From the NCBI GenBank assembly GCA_035048485.1, contig CM068586.1, positions 50,571,667-50,635,666 on the forward strand: a DNA stretch of 64,000 bases, written 5' to 3'. Source of the DNA: Pteria penguin. Taxonomy: Eukaryota; Mollusca; Bivalvia; Pterioida; Pteriidae. This document shows positions 12,494 to 22,147 of the stretch, one piece after another. The notes beneath the pieces are model-generated. The model ran no database searches and was not told the DNA's origin. It saw nothing but the letters and a program-made list of their open reading frames with translations. The first letter of the stretch is position 1. Each line of letters begins with the position of its first letter. A program made the position numbers and the translations under genes.

Positions 12494-12718
12494 TTATTTA
12501 CAACATCAAGTGTCCTGGTTTACAACATCATGTTTCCTAGATGTCCTAACATTAGGTGTCCTGGTTTACAACACCAGGTATCCTGGTTTACAACATCAGA
12601 TGTCCTGGTTTACAACACCAGGTGTCCTTGTTTACATCAGATGTCCTTGTTTACAACATCAGGTGTCCTGGTCTACAACATCAGATGTCCTGGTCTACAA
12701 CACCAGCTGTCCTGGTTT
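12494..12718. repeat. 22-bp minisatellite in the UCK 3' UTR
   Basis: About ten copies of gtcctggtttacaacatcag with alternation of 'caacatcag' and 'caacaccag'. Units of 22-23 bp keep two reading frames open across the array, explaining overlapping short ORFs without coding meaning. Confidence 0.9.
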
Positions 12719-13342
12719 TATTATGATCTTTTGATATTATTTACTTCTCATGAGATGTGTGTTTCTTAGATCTGTAGATGTCAGACTTAGTCTGCAGGCC
12801 ATGACATCCTGTGTTCAGATTTCACCTTGATCTTTTTCATGCTTTTTTTTTCACATGAGATCTGTATTTATAAAACTGTTAGTGGCAGAAGGCTCAGGCC
12901 GGCCCCTGTAGAACCTTCTGCAGTATTTCAGGCCGGCCCAGTAAGAAACTTTTGTAGTATTGTCTTATATCTCTCTAGATAAAAACAAATTGTGTAGCAT
13001 ATAGAAACCACATTCCGCCACTTCTTTATGTCATGATTATTCTTGATACGTATAGATTTTCACAAACTTTTAGTTTTATTAAATTTCCTTGGAATTTCTT
13101 TGGCATCACTTGTTTCCAAAATTATAGGGTGATGTCCACTTTCTTCATACAGAAAGCAAGCAAAACAATGTCAAAACAACTTCAAGTTTTGTCTTTTTTT
13201 TTTCATTCTATATTATCTGCCTAGTAATGTGTAATTTTGTTCTCTGTTGCTTTGTATGTGTGAAAATCATTATGTTAATCACCAATTGTTATGATAAATG
13301 GTTGTTTTAGTTGAATGACCATACTGTAGATGTATAAAGGTA

Positions 13343-13348
13343 AATAAA
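13343..13348 (+). terminator. Polyadenylation signal AATAAA
   Basis: Canonical hexamer about 1.1 kb after the UCK stop; the closest convincing signal before unrelated repeats begin. Confidence 0.5.
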
Positions 13349-13435
13349 ATGAATTGGATATCTATTTTTAGCTCAGACTCGCGCAGAAAGTTATTCATGG
13401 ACTTTGATATAGACAGATTATGAGGGGTTCTTTTG

Positions 13436-13690
13436 TTAGTGGTTTATGTCGCTCCAGCATTACGTCACTTGTATGATGACGGCACCTGTCTGGTGTAGGC
13501 TTTGTACTACTGACCTATATAACAAACCCAGCAGGAGGGAGGTAGGGATCTTTTACCTGCTGACCTATACCGTGACAAGGGGCATACGTTTATACAGTTT
13601 CATCTAAACAACAGATAAGGAGACAGAAGATCACCTTGGAGAAGTCCGAGTCGATAACCAGAGTGGAATCACCCTGTATGTCCGTCTGTT
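13436..13690 (-). mobile_element. Diverged SINE relic
   Basis: It shares tgacggcacctgtctggtg and agggatctttta blocks with the SINE body at 11232-11488. The tRNA head is degraded. Confidence 0.55.
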
Positions 13691-13975
13691 CACATTTGTC
13701 CGGGTCATAAGTTCTTACCCCTTGTTGGATTTGAATAATATTTCATACAATAGTTGTACATGACCCAAGGGTGTGTCATGACCTTGACCCATGGTCGCAT
13801 CTGCAAGGCCAAGGTCACATTGCACACGTAGCAAACATCATTGTCCGGGCCTTAACTTCTTGGCCCCTTTTCGGATTTGACGTAAGGGTGTGCCTTTATC
13901 TTTACTCAAGGTCATATCTTTAAGAGCAAAGGCACAGTGCATACATAGTCAAAATTCTTGTCCGGCCATAGGTTC
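13690..13975. repeat. Degenerate ~130-bp repeat with TGACCTTGACC motif
   Basis: Two to three diverged copies of a unit with gtccgggtcataagttctta, accc(a)agggtgtg and aaggtcacattgcacac. The same general repeat type appears at 34640-35110. Confidence 0.6.
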
Positions 13976-14472
13976 TAACTACCAAATTGGATTATTATCA
14001 AAGATAATGTCAGGACTTTATTATTCAAATAAACGAATTTTCAGTTGTACGGAATGACGAACGAAATCAGTTTCAAAGACCAGAAGATCGACAGTTTGTG
14101 CAAGAATTCCATAGGTGTATAACTTTCGCGCTTTTTGTAATGGAATCCGTGTACATGTATCTATATATAGATACACTAGAGTTACCTCTCTTAGATCCCT
14201 TTATTGTTTGCTTGAGCTACATTAAAGTCAACAAACCACATTTTCGATAATTTTGCAACTGTCTTTTTAAGTACAGTGACCAAATGTTATTAAATAGCTA
14301 CATTACACCTGATAACTGACCGTAAAGATAAAACCACCGTATATTGAAATACATTTAATTGTATCTCGGTCGTGTAACCAGGGTAATCAAACTAAGATAT
14401 GACAGGTTCAACAATTTATTTCAACAAAGAAAAATTAAAAGGCACGTTCAAACGAGTGAAATTTCAAATCCA

Positions 14473-14690
14473 TCAGATAGAGCAAGCAGATGTCGTCGCT
14501 TTAGTTTTCCCGAGGAATCGTCGAATTGTGGCCACTGCATCTATACGTTCGCCTTGCGTTACTTGTGGCGTTTCTTCAGCCTCCTCGTCGTCACTGGCGT
14601 CGAATGGTCGGGTTTCGTCTTCGGGGAAACTTGCGCAGATTTTCTCATCAGTCCAGTCGTTTGTGACGAAGGTACCAGACGTTTAGCTAT
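14473..14690 (-). pseudogene. Possible C-terminal remnant of a pogo/Tigger-like transposase
   Basis: A minus-strand open frame reads DWTDEKICASFPEDETRPFD, an acidic run (ASDDEEAEETPQVTQ) and GERIDAVATIRRFLGKTK before TGA at 14473-14475. The acidic stretch followed by an 'AIDALxTIRRFL'-like helix resembles the tail of pogo/CENP-B-type transposases. An upstream in-frame stop and absence of a DDE domain make it at best a fragment. The overlapping + strand ORFs have no resemblance to known proteins. Confidence 0.35.
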
Positions 14691-14740
14691 CAACGCCATC
14701 TGGCGGCCGGATATCGTCAGGTTCCGGTTGCGTCGCCGTC

Positions 14741-16035
14741 TGATGAGGCAAAGCCCACCTTGCGGAGGCAGTTGACGGTGCGTCAGGCTTTACTGAGTAG
14801 ATGGACGGCAACTAGTAGGGGCAGTCTGATGAGGCAAAGCCCACCTTGCGGAAGCAGTTGACGATGGGCCAGGCTTAACTGAGTAGATGTACGGCATCTA
14901 GTAGGGGCTGTCTGCACGCAAAGCCCACCTTGCGGAAGAAGTTGACGGTGCGTCAGGCTTTATTGAGTAGATGGACGGCATCTAGTAGGGGCAGTCTGAT
15001 GAGGCAAAGCCCACCTTGCGGAAGCAGTTGACGATGGGCCAGGCTTAACTGAGTAGATGGACGGCATCTAGTAGGGGCAGTCTGCACGCAAAGCCCACCT
15101 TGCGGAAGAAGTTGACGGTGCGCCAGGCTTTACTGAGTAGATGGACGGCATCTAGTAGGGGCAGTCTGATGAGGCAAAGCCCACCTTGCGGAAGCAATTG
15201 ACGGTGGGTCAGGCTTTACTGAGTAGATGAACGGCATCTAGTAGGGGCAGTCTGCACGCAAAGCCCACCTTGCGGAAGAAGTTGACGGTGGGCAAGGCTT
15301 TACTGAGTAGATAGACGGCATCTAGTAGAGGCAGTCTGATGAGGCAAAGTCCACCTTGCGGAGGCAGTTGACGGTGCGCCAGGCTTTACTGAGTAGATGG
15401 ACGGCATCTAGTAGGGGCAGTCTGATGAGGCAAAGCCCACCTTGCGGAAGCAGTTGACGGTGGGCCAGGCTTTACTGAGTAGATGGACGGCATCTAGTAG
15501 GGGCAGTCTGATGAGGCAAAGCCCACCTTGCGGAAGCAGTTGAAGGTGCGCCAGGCTTTACTGAGTGGATGGACGGCATCTAGTAGGGGCAGTCTGATGA
15601 GGCAAAGCCCACCTTGCGGAAGCAGTTGACGGTGCGCCAGGCTTTACTGAGTGGATGGACGACATCTAGTAGGGGCAGTCTGATGAGGCACAGCCCACCT
15701 TGCGGAAGCAGTTGACGGTGGGCAAGGCTTTTCTGAGTAAATGGACGGCATCTAGTAGAGGCAGTCTGATGAGGCAAAGCCCACCTTGCGGAAGCAGTTG
15801 ACGGTGCGCCAGGCTTTACTGAGTAGATGGACGGCATCTAGAAGGGGCAGTCTGATGAGGCAAAGCCCACTTTGCGGAAGAAGTTGACGGTGCGCCAGGC
15901 TTTACTGGGTAGATGGACGGTATCTAGAAGGGGCAATCTGCACACAAAGCCCACCTTGCGGAAGAAGTTGACGGTGCGCCAGGCTTTACTGAGAAGGTGA
16001 ACGGCATCTAGTAGGGGCAGTCTGCACGCAATGCC
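14741..16035. repeat. 86-bp satellite array, ~15 units of two types
   Basis: Units contain aaagcccaccttgcggaag, gttgacggtg, caggctttactgagtagatg and gacggcatctagtaggggca. Type A units read tgatgaggca and type B units tgcacgca at the same position, the latter 2 bp shorter. Short ORFs across it are repeat artefacts. Confidence 0.97.
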
Positions 16036-16175
16036 GTTGGCTGAAAGCGTCATCTCGTCGATGTCTCCGATAATCTTTCGTATGACCTGGCCTCAGCAGT
16101 TGGTAATTAATTAATCCTGTCATCCCTACCGCCACGGCCTATTACTCAAAGTATGGTCTGGTCAATATCTTTCAT

Positions 16176-16402
16176 CAGGGTCCAGCGCCATAAAGTGAGA
16201 ATATACTTAAGTCATAATTTTTATATTTTTTTGTTCATCAATGAATTAATAACAGGGATTTGGATTTTATTTTAGTTATATTCTATTGATAAAAAGAATT
16301 CAGCAGTTCTGCATCAGAATTTATTTGAACGTTTGATAATGGAATAAATTAAAATGAAATATTTGACTTAAGTATATTCTCAGTTTAAGGCGCCGGACCC
16401 TG
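16176..16402. mobile_element. TIR element (MITE), 227 bp
   Basis: About 42-bp terminal inverted repeats: cagggtccagcgccataaag at 16176, and its counterpart ending cgccggaccctg at 16402, with a shared inner block acttaagtatattctca. The CAGGG-type terminus suggests a hAT-like origin, but no 8-bp target duplication is visible. Confidence 0.8.
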
Positions 16403-16560
16403 GACAGGTGTGAAACTATTTATATATAATCGGTATGTCGCCTGCACCGTAGTAAACAACATGACCTCGAGCGCAATACAGTTTAATTTTGACAAAGGTA
16501 TGCTTGGTGAGATAATCGCCCTAGTCAAATAAACGAATTTTTGTCCATGACCCAAGGATG

Positions 16561-17270
16561 TGCCTCTTATCTCCTCACCTTTATGTGAGTGGATTCTGTC
16601 ATGTGGTCGAGTCAGACCTCTTACCTCCTCTCCTTTGTCTGGGATGGATTCAGTCATGTGATTGAGTCAGACCTCTTATCTCCTCTCCTTTGTCTGGAGT
16701 GGATTCTGTCATGTGATTGAGTCAGACCTCTTACCTCCTTTCCTTTGTCTGGAGTGGATTCAGTCAGGTTGTTGAGTCAGACCTCTTACTTTCTCTACTC
16801 TGTCTGGGTGGATTCTGTCATGTGTTCGCGTCAGACCTCTTACCTCCTCTCCTTTTTCTGGTGTGGATTCTGTCATGTTGTTGACTCAGACCTCTCACCT
16901 CCTCTCCTTTTTCTGGAGTGGATTCTGTCATGTAGCTGAGTCAGGCCTCTGATCTCCTCTTCTTTGCCTGGGGTGGATTCTGTCATGTGGTTGAGTCAGA
17001 CCTCTTACCTCTTTTCTTTTGTCTGGGCCGGTTTCTGTCATGTGGTTGAGTCAGCCCTCGGACCCCCTCTCCTTTTGCCTCGTGCGGATTCTGTCATGTG
17101 GTTGAGTCAGACCTCTTCTCTTTTATTTCGGCTGGTTTCGTCAGACCTCTTACCTTCTCTCCTTTGTCTGGAGTGGATTCTGTTATACGGTTGAGTCAGA
17201 CCTCAAACCTCTTGCCCTTTGCCCGAGGTGTATTTTCAATATAATTGAGTCAGACCTCTTCCTCTTAAAT
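16561..17270. repeat. 60-bp minisatellite, copy 1
   Basis: About 12 units with gtggattctgtcatgtggtt, gagtcagacctcttacctcc and tctcctttgtctgg. The same satellite recurs at 59074-59765. Both arrays are followed by homologous flanking DNA and a B-box gene. Confidence 0.95.
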
Positions 17271-18977
17271 CTAAAAGCACAGTTAACAGAGGACTGACGG
17301 ATGAATGACATACGGAAGACAACGGAAAATGTGCAATTTTAATAACCTACTTGTGCCGTAGGCTGAGGTGAGCTAAACACTTTTTTTCACTTAAGACACC
17401 ATTTGCCATTCTATTCAATCAGTATGGAGAGAAGTTTGTCAAAAGAAAATAACCTCTAATGCTTATATCGTCCTGGATCCACCCCAGAACAAAACAGCAA
17501 CTCTTCATGGAGTGCATTTATGGCAATTTTCACCAAAATGCCTAAACTAGTTCTTTAGAAGAAATCTATCAAATCATATCTGTGTATAATATATAAAAAG
17601 TGTCACCTCCCTTTATTTTTATTCTTAAACTGAAAAAAGTTATCCTATGAACTATTGATTGATTGATTTATTTTTATATAACGTCACGCCACGAGTATTT
17701 CACAAATATGGTGACGGCATCTGCCTGATGCGGGGTATACAAATTTTGACCTTTGAAACGGACCCATCCGAAGCAGTGAGGGATCTTTAACGTGCTACAT
17801 GCATACCACAACACGGGGCCTCGGTTTTTACTGTATCATCCGAAAGACAGAACACCGGCATGACCAGAGCGTGACTCGAACCCCGACCTCCCGATCAGGA
17901 AGCGAGCGCGATACCACTAGGCCATGCCGGGTTAATCCTATGGAGTAGTTGTATATTTCTCTTCTTCACAATATCGATGTCCTTACAACAAGATACCATA
18001 CGTGTACAAAAGTATTGATACTGAATTATGCTCAGGTGAGTTTAAACACTTCTCAAGATACCACACTGAATCACTCTTATACACTGGGTGTGTCAGCCTA
18101 TTGAATCGGTATGGAGAGAAGTTTGCTAAAGGAAAGAACCCCATGGAGCTTATGTCATCCTAGATCCACCCCAGATTCAAAATAACAACTCTTCAAGGGG
18201 GTATTGATTACTTCATTCATGTCAAATTTCACCATAATTCCTCCATAACTTCTGATAAAGAAAGCAATCTACATCATATCTGTGTGTAACTTACAAAGAG
18301 AGAAAACATTCTATTTTAACATTCCTCTTCTTCACAATGTATATTTCCATACAACATGATACTATATACAAAAAGTATAGAATTATCAACGAACTGCAAT
18401 GAAGACATCAAAGAAAATGTGACAGTGACTTCGGACAATATATACAATGCAGTCACCCAAGTACAGAAGGATGCAGAGGCACTTAATTCTCATGATGTCT
18501 CTTTGTATTCTATAGTATGTATTATCATAATGCAGAATCTTGTGTCTTTCATTATAGGAAAGTGTGCATGAGTGATTACTTTAATATACATAAAAGTCAC
18601 TTAAACATAATGTATTGGTATATGTTTTCAGGTTGTATATCTATTTACTATTTTGATACCAATACAAAATATATAAACATTACAGAACATTAAAGTAAAT
18701 ACCTGAAAATGTACAAAAATGGCAAAAAAAATCTGAAAAGATATGAAACAAGATGCCTACTTTGCTAAGATAAGCCACACATGTCTTGCCATATAAAAAC
18801 AATCAAATATGTACCAATATGTAACTATCAATTTAAAACAAATGCATCTGAAAAGAATGAAAGAATATAAACAGGGAAAAAACTGCGTAGAACATAATTT
18901 TAAGAGCATAAAACCTTTTAACAGCACAGAGAGACATAATGCCTCACTATAGCATCACTTTATCCACATTACACAGT
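17271..18977. repeat. Segment duplicated at 59.77-61.29 kb (3' flank of B-box gene copy 1)
   Basis: Long collinear similarity with 59766-61291: tattcaatcagtatggagag, agaagtttgtcaaaaga, ctagatccaccccag, and a 70-codon open stretch at 18356-18571 (IELSTNCNEDIKENV, NAVTQVQKDAEALNSHDV) also present at 60570-60800. That open stretch is conserved between copies but no family is recognised. A SINE at 17653-17931 is inserted only in this copy. Confidence 0.75.
17653..17931 (-). mobile_element. tRNA-derived SINE with target-site duplication
   Basis: The minus strand begins with a tRNA-like head (ggcctagtggtatcgcgc, box A; ggggttcgagtc, box B). The body is shared with 11232-11488 (ttaaagatccctcactgctt), and the tail is gacgttatataaa ending in (AATC)n. 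An atcctatg repeat flanks it at 17642-17649 and 17935-17942. It is absent from the paralogous segment at 60.1 kb, so it inserted after the duplication. Confidence 0.85.
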
Positions 18978-20060
18978 TTAACACGTGAGATGGTACACTG
19001 ATATCACGTCACGTTTGTTTGTAACGTAAAGGAAGCTGACATACAGCTTTTCTCCTTGTCCGTCATAGTATATGTAGTAAGGCCTGCCGTTCAGGTCACT
19101 CTTCTCCAGCAGTTTGCGTTCATACTTCCCGGATTTTGATAATAAATATAAACAACCAGAGTAAGTTACACACAAGACGCCGCGTATTTCCGTTATACCG
19201 TATAGTATTCCTGACAGGGGAGTAAACCATAGCACCTCGCCCTCCACAGACACACATAGTACTCCACTACGGGCACCCACACACGGCACGAATATGACAT
19301 GGTACTTCTGATCCATATAGATATCAACCCCGAATATTATCTTCTTCCCGCACGCTTCCTTGACTGTGATGTGTCTGACGTGTCTCCCCAGTATGGTGAT
19401 GGCATTGTCCTTCCTGTGTAACACGCAGTAGTATGTCTGGTTATAGTGGATACCGTACGCCCTATAGTTGACGTGATATGTAACGTCACTACATGTTATT
19501 GTCTGGCCGTGTATATTCCATAGGTACACTTTGTTACCTTCACCGCATGTAGCGAATGTGTCGTCACTGACACGTGTGATCCCCCATGTATCAGCCTTGA
19601 GAGCAGTAGATGACAGGTAAGTACCGCTATCATCAAACAACTTGAGCATCTCGTTTTTATTATCTACTACGACGACTTTACCAGCTACAATCAATACACC
19701 ATGGACAGCAACATCTATTTTGTCTTTAGACCTTTTGACATTGATGGCTTTGCAGTATTCGGCTTTTAGGTCACCAGGATCAGCATGTTCTGTCGATTTC
19801 TTGTCATTTCTTGGTAAAGCTGCACGTTTCCTTTGACCATCGCGCCTGCTATTCAATACCACCTTCGCGGCGCAATCGTCCTCATTATTCATTGACAGGG
19901 TTATTGTGGGTAGGAGAAGTTTAAACATGTTGTGATCTGACAATTTAAAAGTCGCATGCTTGTCAGAACATGCCTTGCAGTAGAATTCTCGGCATTGGAA
20001 ACAAGCCGAGTAAATGGCGGAATGGCATTTAAAGCAGGCGTGGCAGTACGTGGTAGGCAT
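18978..20060 (-). CDS. B-box zinc finger / beta-propeller protein, copy 1
   Basis: A 360-residue protein if started at ATG 20060. The N-terminus has a B-box-like zinc site (C6-x2-C9-x10-C20-x2-C23-x4-C28-x2-C31, then histidines), followed by a short polar linker and about 250 residues of repeated strands (VVVVDNKNEMLKLFDDSGTY, TWGITRVSDDTFATCG, LWNIHG, GVLCVSVEGEVLWFTPLSG) typical of an NHL-like propeller. RING and coiled coil, found in full TRIM proteins, are absent. A splice acceptor (ctttag, exon from 20083) lies between an upstream in-frame ATG at 20099 and ATG 20060, so the upstream ATG is probably intronic. Against the other copies it lacks about 20 linker residues. Family known: TRIM-related proteins act in signalling, immunity or RNA control; the function here is unknown. 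Confidence 0.8.
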   Translation of the reverse strand: MPTTYCHACFKCHSAIYSACFQCREFYCKACSDKHATFKLSDHNMFKLLLPTITLSMNNEDDCAAKVVLNSRRDGQRKRAALPRNDKKSTEHADPGDLKAEYCKAINVKRSKDKIDVAVHGVLIVAGKVVVVDNKNEMLKLFDDSGTYLSSTALKADTWGITRVSDDTFATCGEGNKVYLWNIHGQTITCSDVTYHVNYRAYGIHYNQTYYCVLHRKDNAITILGRHVRHITVKEACGKKIIFGVDIYMDQKYHVIFVPCVGARSGVLCVSVEGEVLWFTPLSGILYGITEIRGVLCVTYSGCLYLLSKSGKYERKLLEKSDLNGRPYYIYYDGQGEKLYVSFLYVTNKRDVISVYHLTC

Positions 20061-20294
20061 GTTTTCGATGTTAATGATTTGATCTAAAAGAAATGGCAAT
20101 GAAATTAGTTGAATTAGAATGCATTATTGCACGTGCTTTCGGATTCCGTTAACAACTGCATTGTAGACTATGAAACTGAAGATAACTGTCTATACTATAT
20201 GGTAGACATGGATAGTTTATGAAATGATTTTTTTCTTATCTCTTTGATCAAATTCTTTGTCTCTTTTTCGTGAACAAAAATATTATTTTCCTAC

Positions 20295-20395
20295 CTGTAA
20301 CAATAAAAGCGTCGACTTCCTTGTTGATCTTCGTTGTCAATAAAGTCATGTGATGTTAGAAGTATCAAGTCTTGCACGCGTAATCTTTCATATCC
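20295..20395 (-). other. Probable non-coding 5' exon of B-box gene copy 1
   Basis: Minus strand tttattgttacag|gtagga provides a good donor at 20294/20295. The 211-nt intron to the acceptor at 20084 is conserved with copy 3 (62658/62463), and the exon sequence gacaacgaagatcaacaagg is shared. The 5' limit is uncertain. Confidence 0.55.
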
Positions 20396-20604
20396 CAAAA
20401 AGGAGTAGGTACGTTTTCTACTAAAATCGGCCCTATACGGAATTAAAATAAAACTGTTTTGGATTCATAAAGGAAGATGTTTAGAACATTTTTTTCCAAA
20501 ACCCTTTGTAAAGCGTTCAAAAATAACATTTTTGTGGTCTTCTGAAATCATGATAGTTCACAATGGTGTTGACGTCATGACGTCGCTTATCGGGGTTGGG
20601 TATG

Positions 20605-20722
20605 ATAATGGTAAAAAAAAAAAACCAAAACAAAACAAAACAAAAAACCCCCCAAAACAACAAAAAATAAAAAAAAGACCCCCCCCCCCCAAAAAAAAAA
20701 AAACCAAACAAACAAAAGATTA
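20605..20722. repeat. A/C low-complexity tract
   Basis: Runs of A interrupted by C blocks, including C10 at about 20680. Two opposite 64-codon ORFs cross it and are artefacts of the composition. Confidence 0.9.
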
Positions 20723-21812
20723 TTAAATTGCAAATTCAAAGTACCGATATTTACTTATGCCAAAGAGAGGGAACCGACCAACCTTTCTGCATTGGAAATG
20801 CATTTTTTCCAAATGCGTCGCTGATGTTGGCAAATCTTTTTACAGTTGGTTTGATATAAAGTCTTGTAAACGACACATTCAGCAAAATAAGTCATGCCAG
20901 CTCAGAAGATTCCATACACATAATCATTAAGCCTGGTTGAACGTTTGTACAGATCTCAGCTCTAAGACTGATGTTTTTGTCAGTAGGATCCTATATGTAT
21001 GCAAAGTTAAAGACTAATATAGTGCTTATCATCTAAATCACAGAGGTTTCATGCAAGTGCTGAATGCGTAGTTAGTTAGACGTGACATTATGTTAAGTTG
21101 GTAGGCTTATTGTGTTTTAACGTCAAATATAGCTATATAGTGACAGGTTATGGTTGCCCTGTCTTCAGTAATTTTTACCTGCTGCCAGACGACGACAACA
21201 TTTGCAGTTAGTGATTCTAAACAATAAATCGAACCAACGACTTTCCGACATTGAGTCGAACACGCTTTTCGTTTGGTCGCGACAGGCTTGCGTGAAAGTA
21301 TGCCCATAAGAATAACGGCAGAAATGGGGTGACAGTTGTAAAATGTTTACTAACCATACATCATGCATAAGTAATTCTAAACATGCAGACATATGTGCAA
21401 TCGCTGCATTCACTTTACAAGTAAGACATGTTATATCAAACGCTTTTCTTGAGTTTGTTTTGATAAAAGAAAAATAAAAAAGTTAGACTAATGAAATCAT
21501 GGGAAAAAATACAAGAAATTTTAGTTTTTAGTTACATGTACAATCATGGTGAAGATGCTACAAGTCTATTTTCATAACAGAAATCGAATATCCTTGAATA
21601 GACATATACTTCGTATATTAAAATGAAGTAAGTTGATCTTCGTTCGTAGTGGACAGACAGAAATGACACAGTCAATCTGAGAAAAACTCGCTTTAATTAT
21701 AATGTCAATGAACGTTAATAATCCTTAATAACATCATCTCGATCGGAATCGTCATTGATGTCACACACATGCACACATGCACATATGCATACATACATGC
21801 ATGCACGCACAC
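20723..21812. other. Non-coding spacer
   Basis: No gene recognised. Short minus-strand ORFs at 21107-21413 have no family resemblance. A CA/CATG-rich tract (acatgcacatatgcatacat) lies at 21760-21811, directly abutting the inverted repeat of the next unit. Confidence 0.5.
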
Positions 21813-21966
21813 TAGTGGGGCTGGAACCTGACAAAATAGTTCTTTTGATGATACAAGTAACAAACTTGGCATGATACTTCTTTAGTATGTACTTGTTCAT
21901 ATTAGACCGTGTGCCAAATTTTGGTATTTTCAAGATGGCCGCCAAATTCTAAAAATGGCGGCGAAT
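21813..21966 (+). repeat. Left inverted repeat of the nuclease unit
   Basis: It pairs with 27203-27373 at roughly 70-75% identity with small indels. It contains an inner palindromic pair ggccgccaaa / aaaatggcgg. Confidence 0.65.
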
Positions 21967-22147
21967 ATTCGTTTGCCTGTATATATAGTATGGTCTAATG
22001 GTTATATTGAAACATATCTGGAACGGTGAGGGGTTAAGATCTGATGGAAAATCAACCTGTAAATACTTTAAACTACATTTGGAGTAAATTATGGACTGCG
22101 CATGCGCAAGCTTTGCATTTAATTACTTATTTTGACAGTTTATCGAC

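Larger units (their letters stand above)
12204..13365 (+). other. UCK 3' untranslated region
   Basis: It extends from the stop codon to just past an AATAAA at 13343-13348. It includes a 22-bp minisatellite and a duplicated caggccggccc block at about 12896-12940. The end point is inferred from the polyadenylation signal only. Confidence 0.6.

Noticed and set aside
12477..12769. Two overlapping + strand ORFs of about 80 codons
   Set aside because: Both read the 22-bp minisatellite in the UCK 3' UTR in different frames.
14359..14775. 138-codon and 95-codon + strand ORFs
   Set aside because: They overlap the minus-strand transposase-like tail and run into the 86-bp satellite; no recognisable domain.
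14741..16035. Hammerhead-like box ctgatgag in the 86-bp satellite
   Set aside because: CUGAUGAG and a ggc/gcc stem follow, but the GAAA box is replaced by cacc in all units, so the ribozyme core is absent.
14741..16035. CRISPR-like array
   Set aside because: Units are contiguous with no unique spacers and the DNA is eukaryotic; it is a satellite.
15580..16053. Minus-strand ORFs with repeated QTASTRC/VHPLSKAWRTV blocks
   Set aside because: 86 bp is not a multiple of three, so the ORFs shift frame between units; they are satellite artefacts.
20517..20726. Opposed 64-codon ORFs
   Set aside because: Translation of an A/C homopolymer tract.
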